A DNA stretch of 64,000 nt from positions 132,226 to 196,225 of the forward strand of contig CANREN010000002.1 of assembly GCA_947629705.1 (NCBI GenBank), read 5' to 3'. The notes under the pieces were generated by a model. The model was not told the DNA's origin. It searched no databases and was given only the letters and a program-made list of their open reading frames with translations. Positions 37,950 through 46,797 of this stretch are shown here, one piece after another. The position numbers and the translations under genes are program-made. Origin of the DNA: an uncultured Alistipes sp. (GTDB lineage: Bacteria > Bacteroidota > Bacteroidia > Bacteroidales > Rikenellaceae). Within the stretch, counting starts at the first letter, position 1, and each line of letters starts with the position of its first letter.

Positions 37950-37978
37950 CCGACCGAAGTCCCCCGCCGAGGCAGGGG
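37950..37978. terminator. GC-rich hairpin 3' of the DUF349 gene, shared with 51291-51320
   Basis: CCGACCGAAGTCCCCCGCCGAGGCAGGGG forms a C/G hairpin immediately after the DUF349 stop. A near copy in opposite orientation lies at 51291-51320. It probably terminates transcription. The remaining bases up to pyrG show nothing else clear. Confidence 0.5.
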
Positions 37979-40096
37979 TTATCTCTCTTCCTGCTCCGTT
38001 TGGGCGGTCTCCTGACCGGCTTCACGGTCGATGAGTTTCACCTTCTCGATCGCAGCGGCCATCTCCGAGCGGATGCGGTCGATTTTGGCCTGCACGTCGG
38101 CCACCAACGTATCGGCGTTCTTCGACTTGGCGAAGAATCCGATATTGTTCTCCAGCAAAGCGATCTCCTGCTCCATCTGGCGCACCTTATTATAAAGGCG
38201 CTCGCGCTCCGAACGCAGCCGGCGGTCGCCCGAAGCCTTCAACGACGAAACCTTGTCGCGGAAACGATTCATGGAACGGTCGCGCTCCGAACCGCGCAGC
38301 GTATCGAACAACGCATCGACCAACGCCTTGTAACGTTTCTGCACGGCATCCTTCTGTTTGATGGGTACGAAACCGATTTCGCTCCAGCGGCGCTGGAACT
38401 CGCGGATGACCTCGAATCCGCCCGCAGCGACATCGGCCGCAGCCATTTCGTCGAGCAGGGCGAGTTTCCTTTTCAGATTCTCCTCGTGTTCGCTGTCGAC
38501 CCCCGAGAAATGGGCGGCCTTGCGCTCGAAGAACTTGTCGCACGCCGCACGGAAACGTTTCCACACGGCGTCCGAATGGCGGCGCGACACGGCGCCGATC
38601 GTTTTCCACCGGGTCTGCAAAGCGATCAGCTCCTCGGTGGCGGATTTCCACTCCTCGCTGTCGGAGAGCGCTTCGGCCGCCTCGCACAACTCGTTTTTCA
38701 GCTGGAGATTATGCTCCATTTCGGTCTTGAAGCCGGCATAGAACAGGCGTTTCCCCTCGAAAAAGCGGTCGCAGGCCACACGGAAGCGTTCGTAGATGGC
38801 GTTGTTCTCTTTCTTGGGAGCGAAACCGATGGTTTTCCACGTTTTCTGAATCTCCAGCAACCGTTCGCTGGCCTTGTTCCACTCCTTGCGGGTCGTCGAC
38901 GGCTGGCCGCAAAGCTCCTCGACCGCCACGCACAACTCCCTCTTGAGTTCGAGGTTCTTCACCTGCTCGGCCTTGAGCGCCTCGAAATGCGCCTGATGCT
39001 GCTTGTTGATGCGGCTCGATGCGGTCTTGAAACGCTCCCAAAGGGCCTCCTTGCATTCGTTGGCGACGGGGCCCGTCTCGCGCCATTCGTCGTGGAGTTT
39101 CTGCAGCTTGTGGAACGCCTCGATGACCGACGGTTCCAGCACGAGCGCTTCGGCCTGCTCGCACAGAGCGGCCTTCTGCTCGTAATTCTTCTTCAGATCG
39201 AGGTCGCGGAGCTCCTTATTGATCTTGATGAAATTGTAAAAATTCTCGACGTGCAGGTTGTAGGTCTCCCACAAATCCTTGACGTGCTGCATCGGCACCG
39301 GGCCGGTCTCCTTCCAACGCTGCTGCAGCTCGCGGAACTTGGTGAACGTATGGTTCAACGTCTCGTCGGAGTCGATCAGCTCCTTCAGCTCGTCGATGAT
39401 CGCCAACTTCGTGCGATAGTTCTGCTCCTTCTCGCCCTCCAAACCGGCGATAAACTCGTCGCGGCGGCGGCGGTACTCCTTGAACAGCTCTTTCAGCCGC
39501 ACTTCGGCCCCGTCGACCGTCGGCACGAACGCCTCTTCGGCGCCCCCGCCCTCGATGAAAGCCCGGCGGGCCGTTTCGACCTCGGCGCGCCGCAACCGGT
39601 AGAAGGCGATCTTCAACGCTTCGGCATCGCGGCGGATCGACTGCACGGGCTGTTCGGCCAACATCCGTTCGAAGAGGTCCAGCAGCTCCGTTTTGCTCTT
39701 TCCCGAGAAGAGCTCCCCGACGGAGGATGCGTCCGACGACCGGCCGGCCTCGTCGACCGGTTCGTCAATCGTCTCCCCGACCGATTCATCGGCCTCGTCG
39801 ACCGGCTCGTCAATCGCTTCCCCGACCGGTTCATCGGCCTCGTCGACCGGTTCGTCCTCGACCGCCGGGCCGGTCTCTCGGGCAGCGGGCACCGCCTCCT
39901 CCTCGGCGGAATCCGCCGGTCGGGATTCGATCTCCGCGGCCGCTTCTTCCGATTCGGATGCCTGCACAGGATCGGGAGCCTCGGGGGATTCGGTTGCAAC
40001 GGATTCGGTCGGGACGGAAGAGGATTGCACCTCTTCGGTCGGGCAGCTGTTCTGCTCCTCCTCGGGAGCGGCGAGCGTCGGTTTTTCAGTAGCCAT
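37979..40096 (-). CDS. DUF349 repeat protein
   Basis: A roughly 705-residue cytoplasmic protein. After an acidic low-complexity N-terminus (to about residue 135), at least six DUF349 repeats follow, each with the pattern W...G.V.......W..F (e.g. WKETGPVPMQHVKDLWE, WRETGPVANECKEALWERF, WKTIGFAPKKENNAIYERF, WKTIGAVSRRHSDAVWKRF, WSEIGFVPIKQKDAVQKRY), and a C-terminal coiled coil (about 620-690). Function unknown. I start at MATEKPTL (40096); an ATG at 40120 is possible, while one at 40147 overlaps the promoter element and is unlikely. The N-terminus carries a 45-base in-frame DNA repeat. Confidence 0.85.
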   Translation of the reverse strand: MATEKPTLAAPEEEQNSCPTEEVQSSSVPTESVATESPEAPDPVQASESEEAAAEIESRPADSAEEEAVPAARETGPAVEDEPVDEADEPVGEAIDEPVDEADESVGETIDEPVDEAGRSSDASSVGELFSGKSKTELLDLFERMLAEQPVQSIRRDAEALKIAFYRLRRAEVETARRAFIEGGGAEEAFVPTVDGAEVRLKELFKEYRRRRDEFIAGLEGEKEQNYRTKLAIIDELKELIDSDETLNHTFTKFRELQQRWKETGPVPMQHVKDLWETYNLHVENFYNFIKINKELRDLDLKKNYEQKAALCEQAEALVLEPSVIEAFHKLQKLHDEWRETGPVANECKEALWERFKTASSRINKQHQAHFEALKAEQVKNLELKRELCVAVEELCGQPSTTRKEWNKASERLLEIQKTWKTIGFAPKKENNAIYERFRVACDRFFEGKRLFYAGFKTEMEHNLQLKNELCEAAEALSDSEEWKSATEELIALQTRWKTIGAVSRRHSDAVWKRFRAACDKFFERKAAHFSGVDSEHEENLKRKLALLDEMAAADVAAGGFEVIREFQRRWSEIGFVPIKQKDAVQKRYKALVDALFDTLRGSERDRSMNRFRDKVSSLKASGDRRLRSERERLYNKVRQMEQEIALLENNIGFFAKSKNADTLVADVQAKIDRIRSEMAAAIEKVKLIDREAGQETAQTEQEER
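39750..39870 (-). repeat. In-frame 45-base minisatellite in the DUF349 gene
   Basis: About 2.7 copies of a 45-base unit encode D-E-P-V-D-E-A-D-E-P/S-V-G-E-A/T-I. The period is a multiple of three, so copy-number change would keep the frame. Confidence 0.7.
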
Positions 40097-40144
40097 TGTC
40101 GGTAATCGTTTCGCTTCCATGGGACGGGAAGCACATACATTCGG

Positions 40145-40152
40145 CAAATATA
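40145..40152 (-). promoter_or_regulatory. -7 element for the DUF349 gene
   Basis: CAAATATA reads TATATTTG on the minus strand, 24 bases before the 40120 ATG and 48 before the 40096 ATG. Confidence 0.55.
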
Positions 40153-40230
40153 ACGATTTTATGCTGAAAAAAACGCGTTTCCGCCGAAAATTCGCTATAT
40201 TCGCAAGCGCTAACCGCGAATCTGCCGAAA

Positions 40231-40920
40231 ATGAAATACCGCATCCTGTTAGTCGACGACGAAATCGACATCCTCGAATTCGTCCGCTACAATTTAGTCC
40301 GGGAGGGGTACGAGGTCTTCTCGGCCTGCAACGGTTCCGAGGCCCTGCGGATCGCCGCCGCGACCCCTCCGCACCTGATTCTTTTAGACATGCTGATGCC
40401 CGTGATGGACGGAATCCAGACCTGCCGCGCCATCCGGCAGCATCCCGCGCTGCACGACACGTTGGTGGTCTTTCTCTCGGCTTTGGGCGAAGAGGAGCGG
40501 CAGCTCGACGGATTCGACGTCGGCGCCGACGACTATCTGACGAAACCCATCAAGATGAAACTGCTCGTCAGCCGCATCCAGGCGCTGCTGAAACGCGTTC
40601 CGCCGGCACCCTCCGCCGACGGAGAGCCGGACGCGCCTCCGGTTCGGCCGGATCGGATCGAAATCGACGAGACGAGCCACACGGTGCACTGCGGCGACCG
40701 GCGCATCGACCTGCCCCGCAAGGAATTCGACCTGCTGCAACTCTTCTGTTCATCGCCCGGAGAGCTGATTCCGCGCGAAACGATCTACTCGCAGGTCTGG
40801 GGCTCGAAGGTCGTCGTCGGCGACCGCACCATCGACGTGCATATCCGCAAACTGCGTCAGAAAATCGGCGAACGCCATATCGTTACGGTCAAAGGAATCG
40901 GCTACCGTTTCGAACCGTAA
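40231..40920 (+). CDS. OmpR/PhoB-family response regulator (orphan)
   Basis: A 229-residue two-domain regulator. The receiver has the acidic pair Asp9-Asp10, the phosphoacceptor Asp53 in LLDMLMP and Lys105 in LTKP. The C-terminal winged helix (about 135-229) ends VTVKGIGYRFEP and contains VVGDRTIDVHIRKLRQKIG. No histidine kinase is adjacent: the AT-rich restriction-modification island begins 25 bases downstream and faces it. Upstream is the divergent DUF349 gene. A TATATTCG element 27 bases before the ATG is a weak promoter candidate. Target genes are unknown. Confidence 0.94.
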   Translation: MKYRILLVDDEIDILEFVRYNLVREGYEVFSACNGSEALRIAAATPPHLILLDMLMPVMDGIQTCRAIRQHPALHDTLVVFLSALGEEERQLDGFDVGADDYLTKPIKMKLLVSRIQALLKRVPPAPSADGEPDAPPVRPDRIEIDETSHTVHCGDRRIDLPRKEFDLLQLFCSSPGELIPRETIYSQVWGSKVVVGDRTIDVHIRKLRQKIGERHIVTVKGIGYRFEP

Positions 40921-40944
40921 AAAAAGAATCTATTTCAACCGAAT

Positions 40945-42279
40945 TCATTCATTTTCAACCACCCCTAAAATCCAATCAACCCATGATAAAACAGTCGAAG
41001 CTCTTCTTCTAAAAGTCGATTCCGAATTAACTTTATAAAGATGTGATTCTTTCATTATCTCTACTATTTCGTCTTTAGTAGGCTTTTCTGCTTTTTGCAA
41101 ATATAGGGCTAATGTCTTATTAAATACGCCATGAGCCAATATTGTTTTAATGAATTTCACTTGTCTTTCAACAATACTGTTTGTTCCAAATAAAGCATCA
41201 CCTGCATCCGTCAGTTCAAAAACCTGTTTATCATTCACATCGACTTTCTTCACAAAGCCCAAATATATTGCAGCATTCGTATAATAATCCACTTGTCGCA
41301 TTTCAAATGAATCTCTCTCCTTAAAATCATAATTAGCACTTAAATCCTCTTTCGTATAAGCCTCACCCGTGTTATTATACAAGATCTCACAGAAATTGAT
41401 GATTCGTTCGAAAGAATCAGCTTGTGGGAAAGGAACTGTTGTCGGTTCTTCTACTATTGGCACGGTTCTCGATAGATTCTGTATCATCTCAATATTGAGC
41501 ATCTGCTCCGAAAAATCCTTCAATCGATATTTCTTTTCCTTCACCAAAACAATGGAATTATATTTCAAAGGATCGCTGAATCGATATTCACGAAGATGAA
41601 ATATTCCGTTCGTATAAGTAAGGAAAATCGGACGTACTTTCTTTTCTATCTTACCTTGCCACAAACGATACGGATAGTACAATTGTCTGATTAGAAAATC
41701 CGAGTACAAACTATTTTTGGCTTCTATCAAATTCAATGCAGAAATTCCCTCATATCCTCCGTCGATCTCGATCTGTGCATTTTGGACATTAACATACAGA
41801 AACGAATTATTTTTTCCGACTTTTTGAATCGTGAAATCAAACATATGAGAGCTCATTCTTCCGCTGACAGTCGGTATCAAATTCTCATCTTGAGTGAAAT
41901 CTGCCAAAATTTGAGAAGCATAAGCACAATTAATTGCTAAAGCCTCACTCGTTATCGTCGAAAAATCAAGACTTTCGATATAGGATGGAATAGTAACCTC
42001 CGTAATATCGAGATTCGGATTTTCCGTAAATGATTCGAATGTTTCAATATCAGAAATCACATACGATCCCCGAGATACCGGAAGTATCGACAAATGTCTA
42101 TTCGACAATGCTTTGGGAAGTTGGAATCGATGATCGAATTTCGTCATCAACCTTGCCTCTCTGAATGTATTTATATCTTTCGACTTGATGATATATTGTC
42201 CATTTCTGTTTATTTCATCTTCGATGTTATACTGCACAAACAATTGGTTCCATGCATTTTCATTCTTGGAATCACTCAT
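40945..42279 (-). CDS. Type II restriction endonuclease (predicted)
   Basis: A 444-residue AT-rich gene overlapping the adenine methylase by eight bases. A PD-(D/E)xK-like nuclease core is visible: Asp173 in IEIDGGYEG and Glu186-Ala-Lys188 in LIEAKNS, with a hydrophobic strand before it. A winged-helix-like region (YTKEDLSANYDFKERDSFEMRQVDYYTNAAIYLGFVKK) lies near 315-355. I do not recognise the exact family; the role follows from nuclease motif plus partner gene. Base composition is much lower in GC than the flanks, so it was probably acquired. It converges on the orphan response regulator gene. Confidence 0.7.
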   Translation of the reverse strand: MSDSKNENAWNQLFVQYNIEDEINRNGQYIIKSKDINTFREARLMTKFDHRFQLPKALSNRHLSILPVSRGSYVISDIETFESFTENPNLDITEVTIPSYIESLDFSTITSEALAINCAYASQILADFTQDENLIPTVSGRMSSHMFDFTIQKVGKNNSFLYVNVQNAQIEIDGGYEGISALNLIEAKNSLYSDFLIRQLYYPYRLWQGKIEKKVRPIFLTYTNGIFHLREYRFSDPLKYNSIVLVKEKKYRLKDFSEQMLNIEMIQNLSRTVPIVEEPTTVPFPQADSFERIINFCEILYNNTGEAYTKEDLSANYDFKERDSFEMRQVDYYTNAAIYLGFVKKVDVNDKQVFELTDAGDALFGTNSIVERQVKFIKTILAHGVFNKTLALYLQKAEKPTKDEIVEIMKESHLYKVNSESTFRRRASTVLSWVDWILGVVENE

Positions 42280-43111
42280 AATTACTGATTAAAAATTCAT
42301 CGATTTGCCCCCTTTTAGTCGAATCCGAATTGACAGCACGAATCGCTTTTACTACATGAATACGATAATCTGAATATATATCTCTTATAAATTCGGAAGC
42401 AGAGTTCGATAATAAAAACTTGACGCCTTTTTCATTCAATATATTACAAACATCTCTTAATCGAAGTTGATCTCGTTCAGTCCATCCACCCTGTACATAT
42501 CCTGTAAAATTCGAACTCTCCGAAACCGGGTGATACGGCGGATCCAAATACACGAACGAATCGGCGGATATATCTTTCAAAGCCGAAGCATAATCTCCAT
42601 GCATTATTCGTATTTTAGCAGTATTCAGATATTTACTTACAGCTCTTATTACCGGTTCATTGACTATATTCGGATTTTTATATTTCCCAAACGGGGAGTT
42701 GAACTCTCCCGCATGATTCACTCTATATAATCCGTTGTAACATGTTTTGTTGAGATAAATAATCCGTGATGCTCTTTGAATATCCGTAAGGCTATCGAAC
42801 AACGGATTTCTATCAACGGATCGAATCTCATAAAAATAGGCCGCTGTATTTTCATGTTTTTTCAAATCCTCAATAAGTTCATCAGGAGTGTCCCTTATCA
42901 CATTGTACACATTGACAAGTTCTTCATTATAATCGTTTATAACAGCCTTTTTGGGCTGCAAATCGAAGAGCAAGGCACCTCCTCCAACAAACGGTTCATA
43001 ATAAAGAAGATTCAGCCATTCTTTCGGAAGCAATCTTTCGATTTCCGGAAGCAACTGTCTTTTACCGCCGACCCATTTCAGAAAAGGTACGACAAGTTTA
43101 TTTTTCGCCAT
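42272..43111 (-). CDS. DNA adenine methylase (Dam/DpnIIA-type)
   Basis: A 279-residue N6-adenine methyltransferase of the alpha group. Motif I is FVGGGALLF (41-49), motif IV is LDPPYHPV (Asp190-Tyr193), and the beginning FLKWVGGKRQLLPEI is the usual Dam start. The region between the two motifs carries YNGLYRVNHAGEFNSPFG, the family's typical segment. Members methylate GATC or related sites such as GATATC; which one is not decidable here. It protects DNA from the overlapping nuclease. AT-rich like its partner. A TAACTTTG promoter element sits upstream. Confidence 0.93.
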   Translation of the reverse strand: MAKNKLVVPFLKWVGGKRQLLPEIERLLPKEWLNLLYYEPFVGGGALLFDLQPKKAVINDYNEELVNVYNVIRDTPDELIEDLKKHENTAAYFYEIRSVDRNPLFDSLTDIQRASRIIYLNKTCYNGLYRVNHAGEFNSPFGKYKNPNIVNEPVIRAVSKYLNTAKIRIMHGDYASALKDISADSFVYLDPPYHPVSESSNFTGYVQGGWTERDQLRLRDVCNILNEKGVKFLLSNSASEFIRDIYSDYRIHVVKAIRAVNSDSTKRGQIDEFLISNYE

Positions 43112-43131
43112 AATGAATACCTCTATCGGGA

Positions 43132-43139
43132 CAAAGTTA
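43132..43139 (-). promoter_or_regulatory. -7 element for the restriction-modification operon
   Basis: CAAAGTTA reads TAACTTTG on the minus strand, 20 bases before the methylase ATG. Confidence 0.5.
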
Positions 43140-43221
43140 ACAAAATCCTTTTATTTTTCATTTATTCATTAATCAATCTTTCAAAGCACACCAAAAGTCT
43201 CACTATCATTTTTCGGAAAAA

Positions 43222-43253
43222 TTTGCACGAATGCAAAAAAACCGCTATCTTTA
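43222..43253 (+). promoter_or_regulatory. Promoter for ackA
   Basis: TTTG at 43222-43225 and TATCTTTA at 43246-43253 are 20 bases apart. The leader to the ATG would be about 190 bases, unusually long for this window. Confidence 0.5.
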
Positions 43254-43444
43254 ACTGATGATTCGATGCTTTCTGCCTTTTCGAACCGAAAATACGGCGC
43301 TTCGCGTTGCCCGAAGGCCGCTTTCGGGCCGCAGCGGCTCGCGATGCGTTCCTCCGCAACCGGCAGCGGCAAAAGACAGCCCGCATCGAAAACAAAAACG
43401 GAAACAGCATACGCAATAACAAATCAAAAAACAGCTGTCAGGAT

Positions 43445-44647
43445 ATGATTATCATGGTTCTCAACTGCGGCTCGTCGTCGATCAAATACCAGATCATCGA
43501 CATGGACGCCGCATCGAACAAACTCCTTGCGAAAGGTCTTGTCGAACGAATCGGTCTGCCCGAAGGCGACCTGACCCACAAACCCGTCGGCAAAACGCCG
43601 TTCGAACTGCATCGGCCCATCCCCGACCATACGACCGGCATCGAACTGGTGATGCAGGCGCTCACCGATTCCGAACACGGCGTCATCCGCTCGCTCGACG
43701 AGGTGAAGGCGGTCGGCCATCGCGTGGCCCACGGCGGCGAATTTTTCCCGAAAAGCTGCCTCGTGGACGCCGATGCCAAGGAGAAGATCCGTTCGCTCTG
43801 CCAGATCGCCCCGCTGCACAATCCGGCCAGTCTGGAGGGCATCAACGCCATCGAAAAAGTGCTGCCGGGCGTGCCGCAGGTTACGGTATTCGACACCTCG
43901 TTCCACCAGACCATTCCGGCCAAGAACTATCTGTTCGCCCTGCCCTACGAATACTACGAGAAGTATCGCGTGCGCAAATACGGCTTCCACGGAACGAGCC
44001 ACAAATTCGTCGCGAAAGCGGGCGCCGCTCTGGCCGGAATCGACTTCGAACACGCGAAAATCATCACCTGCCATATCGGCAACGGCGGTTCGATCACGGC
44101 CGTGCTGAACGGCAAATCCTACGATACGTCGATGGGATTCTCGCCGCTCGACGGATTGGTGATGGGTACGCGCTGCGGCTCGGTGGATGCCAGCGCCATC
44201 ACCTTCATCGGCGACAAAGAGCACCTTTCGTTCGCGGAGATCGACACCATGATGAATAAGAAGTCGGGCGTATTGGGCCTCACGGGGCTGTCGAGCGACA
44301 TGCGCGACATCGACCGCGCCTACGAAGAGGGGAATGAACGGGCCATCCTCGCCCGCGACATGTACTACGGGCGGGTGAAGAAGTTCATCGGTTCGTATGC
44401 GGCCGAGATGGGCGGCGTCGATCTGATCGTCTTCACGGGCGGCGTCGGCGAAAATTCGGTCGAGATGCGCGAATCGGTCTGCTCGAACATGGAGTTCCTC
44501 GGGCTGAAGTTCGACGCGGCGGCCAACAAGCAGGTACACGGCGAGGACAAAATCCTGTCGGCGCCCGATTCGAAGGTCAAAGTCGCCGTCGTTTCGACCA
44601 ACGAGGAGTCAGTCATCGCCACGGACACCTACAATCTGGTGAAATAA
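43445..44647 (+). CDS. ackA: Acetate kinase
   Basis: It interconverts acetyl phosphate and acetate with ATP formation. The 400-residue protein shows the ASKHA-fold acetokinase signatures VLNCGSSSIKYQ near the N-terminus, KAVGHRVAHGGEFF, PALYEY-like LPYEYYEKYRVRKYGFHGTSHKF, CHIGNGGSITAV and GFSPLDGLVMGTRCGSVD. I chose the ATG at 43445; the longer frame reads through the leader. It leads a cluster with a phosphotransacylase and a butyrate kinase. Whether it accepts only acetate is not proven. Confidence 0.96.
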   Translation: MIIMVLNCGSSSIKYQIIDMDAASNKLLAKGLVERIGLPEGDLTHKPVGKTPFELHRPIPDHTTGIELVMQALTDSEHGVIRSLDEVKAVGHRVAHGGEFFPKSCLVDADAKEKIRSLCQIAPLHNPASLEGINAIEKVLPGVPQVTVFDTSFHQTIPAKNYLFALPYEYYEKYRVRKYGFHGTSHKFVAKAGAALAGIDFEHAKIITCHIGNGGSITAVLNGKSYDTSMGFSPLDGLVMGTRCGSVDASAITFIGDKEHLSFAEIDTMMNKKSGVLGLTGLSSDMRDIDRAYEEGNERAILARDMYYGRVKKFIGSYAAEMGGVDLIVFTGGVGENSVEMRESVCSNMEFLGLKFDAAANKQVHGEDKILSAPDSKVKVAVVSTNEESVIATDTYNLVK

Positions 44648-44683
44648 GGTAAAACAAAAACGGAAACATAAAAAACAAAAAAC

Positions 44684-45589
44684 ATGATTCAGCATCTTAC
44701 GGAGATCGTCGAAGAGGCGAGAAAAAAGGGTAAAAAACGGCTGGCCGTCGCTTACGGCCAGGATTCGCACACGCTGACGGCTGTCTACGGAGCCTACAAG
44801 GAGGGACTGGTAGAGCCGACGCTCTACGGCGACAAGGAGATCATCGAACAGGTCTGCAAGGAGAACGACCTCGACATCAAGGCGTTCAATATCGTCCACG
44901 AGCCGAATGACGTGAAATGCGTCCAGCAGGCTGTGGCATCGGTCGTTGCGGGCAACGCGGACGTGCTGATGAAAGGGCTCGTGTCGACCGACAAATACAT
45001 GCGCGGCATTCTGAACAAAGAGGCCGGTCTCTTTCCGCCGAAAGGCGTGTTGAGCCACGTTTCGATCATCGAGATGCCCTGCTACCACAAGCTGCTCATC
45101 ATCTCCGACGTGGCGGTCATTCCGCTGCCCGACTTCAAGCAGAAGATGAAGCAGATCGGCTATCTGGCCCAAACGGCCGACCTGCTGGGAATCAAGACGC
45201 CGAAAATCGCCTGCATCGCTCCGTCGGAGCAGCTGCTGCCCAACGTCATTTCGTCGACCGAAGGCGCTCTGTTAGCCAAGATGGGCGATCGCGGCCAATT
45301 AGGCCATGTCGTGGTGGACGGCCCGCTGTCGCTCGACGTGGCCCTCTTCAAGGAGGCGGCCGAGCACAAGAAGGTCAAAGGTTCGTCGGTAGCCGGCGAT
45401 CCCGACTGCCTGCTCTTCCCCAATCTGGAATCGGCGAACGTCTTCTTCAAATCGGCGACCCACCTCTGCAAGGGCGAGCTGGCCGCGATGGTTATGGGCA
45501 CGAAAGTTCCCTGCGTGCTCACCTCGCGCGGCGATTCGAGTCTGACGAAGCTCTACTCCATCGCATTAGCTTGTTTGGCAGCGAAATAG
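44684..45589 (+). CDS. ptb: Phosphate acyltransferase (phosphate butyryltransferase-like)
   Basis: A 301-residue PTA/PTB-family enzyme that exchanges CoA for phosphate on a short acyl group. It is the size of phosphate butyryltransferase rather than the longer Pta. Features include ADVLMKGLVSTDKYMRGILNKEAGLFPPKGVLSHVS, ISDVAVIPLPDFKQK and the end GDSSLTKLYSIALA. It sits 36 bases after ackA and 94 bases before buk, so it could supply acyl phosphate to either kinase. The acyl chain preference is inferred from the buk neighbour. Confidence 0.9.
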   Translation: MIQHLTEIVEEARKKGKKRLAVAYGQDSHTLTAVYGAYKEGLVEPTLYGDKEIIEQVCKENDLDIKAFNIVHEPNDVKCVQQAVASVVAGNADVLMKGLVSTDKYMRGILNKEAGLFPPKGVLSHVSIIEMPCYHKLLIISDVAVIPLPDFKQKMKQIGYLAQTADLLGIKTPKIACIAPSEQLLPNVISSTEGALLAKMGDRGQLGHVVVDGPLSLDVALFKEAAEHKKVKGSSVAGDPDCLLFPNLESANVFFKSATHLCKGELAAMVMGTKVPCVLTSRGDSSLTKLYSIALACLAAK

Positions 45590-45630
45590 GCAACCTGCGG
45601 GTCGGGGGCCGATCCGAAAATAACAAAGGC

Positions 45631-45656
45631 GCGCCCCGCCCTTTCGGGCGGGGCGC
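45631..45656. terminator. Hairpin between ptb and buk
   Basis: Perfect 11-base arms (45631-45641, 45646-45656) with a TTTC loop and no following T-run. It may attenuate or stabilise mRNA rather than fully terminate. Confidence 0.5.
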
Positions 45657-45683
45657 ACGCCGACAAACGAACCGAGCATTTAT

Positions 45684-46751
45684 ATGAGCTACCGAATTTT
45701 AGCGATAAATCCCGGCTCCACATCGACCAAGGTCGCCCTCTACGAAGAGGAGCGGCCCCTGTTCGATTTCACCCTGCGGCACACCACCGTCGAGCTGGCC
45801 CGATTCACGGACATCATCCAACAACTGGACTGGCGTCGGGGGTTGATCCTCGACGCGCTGCGCGAACGCGGCTGTTCGCTCCATGAACTTTCGGCGGTCA
45901 TCGGACGGGGCGGATTGATCCGCCCCGTACCGGGAGGCGTCTACGAAGTCAACTCCCGTATGCGCTACGACCTGCGCAACGCCAAGATGAAACACGCCTG
46001 CAACCTCGGCGGACTGCTGGCGGCGCAGATCGCCCACATGGCCCGCGTGAAGGCCTACATTGCCGATCCGCCCGTGGTCGACGAAATGGACGACGTGGCC
46101 CGCATCACGGGCATGCCGATGTGTACGCGCTATCCGATTTCGCACGCGCTGAACCAGAAAGCCACCGCCCGTCTCCATTGCGACCGTGCGGGATTGGTCT
46201 ACGAGCAGTCGAATCTGATCGTGGCCCACATGGGCGGAGGCATCTCGGTGGCCGCCCACCGCAAAGGGCGCATCGTCGATGTCAACAACGCGCTGGACGG
46301 CGACGGCCCCTTCGCGCCTGACCGTGCAGGCGGCATTCCGTCGAGCGACCTCATCAAGACCTGCTTCTCGGGGAAGTACACCGAAGCGGAGCTGCTGCGG
46401 TTCGTATCGAGCCAGGGCGGATTGGTCGCCCACCTGGGCACCAATTCGGTGGTGCAAGCGATGGAACGCATCGCGCAAGGCGACGAACGGGCCCGCAAGG
46501 TGATGGATGCCATGTGCTACAATATCGCCAAACAGATCTGTGCGATGGCGGCGCCGCTTTCGGGTCAAGTCGATGCGATCGTGCTGACGGGCGGCATCGC
46601 CTTCAACGAACCGGTCGTCGAGTATATCCGCACGCACTGCGCGTTCCTGGCGCCCGTAACGATCTATCCGGGCGAAAACGAGCTGAAATCGCTGGTTCTC
46701 AATGCGTTGGTCGTTCTTCGCGGAATCGTCGAGCCCAAGCCCTATTATTAG
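45684..46751 (+). CDS. buk: Butyrate kinase
   Basis: A 355-residue acetokinase-family protein with the Buk hallmarks AINPGSTSTKVALYEEE at the start, VIGRGGLIRPVPGGVYEVN, SDPPVVDEM-like ADPPVVDEMDDVARITG, HMGGGISVAAH, DGDGPFAPDRAGGIP and the C-terminal ALVVLRG. It makes ATP from butyryl or branched-chain acyl phosphate. With the upstream transacylase it forms a ptb-buk pair. The next gene has its own promoter. Confidence 0.95.
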   Translation: MSYRILAINPGSTSTKVALYEEERPLFDFTLRHTTVELARFTDIIQQLDWRRGLILDALRERGCSLHELSAVIGRGGLIRPVPGGVYEVNSRMRYDLRNAKMKHACNLGGLLAAQIAHMARVKAYIADPPVVDEMDDVARITGMPMCTRYPISHALNQKATARLHCDRAGLVYEQSNLIVAHMGGGISVAAHRKGRIVDVNNALDGDGPFAPDRAGGIPSSDLIKTCFSGKYTEAELLRFVSSQGGLVAHLGTNSVVQAMERIAQGDERARKVMDAMCYNIAKQICAMAAPLSGQVDAIVLTGGIAFNEPVVEYIRTHCAFLAPVTIYPGENELKSLVLNALVVLRGIVEPKPYY

Positions 46752-46762
46752 CGCATTTTTAT

Positions 46763-46770
46763 TAACTTTG
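46763..46770 (+). promoter_or_regulatory. -7 element for hpt
   Basis: TAACTTTG lies 27 bases before the hpt ATG, just after the buk stop. Confidence 0.55.
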
Positions 46771-46797
46771 CGGCTGCAAACCAACCCCGCACCTGTC

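Larger units (their letters stand above)
43112..43444. other. 333-base gap between the restriction-modification operon and ackA
   Basis: The left part is AT-rich like the island and holds the methylase promoter and a small TTTGCA/TGCAAA inverted repeat. The ackA promoter lies at 43222-43253. The remaining 190 bases form a GC-rich ackA leader containing a CCCGAAGGCCGCTTTCGGG hairpin (about 43311-43329). No gene is supported. Confidence 0.5.
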
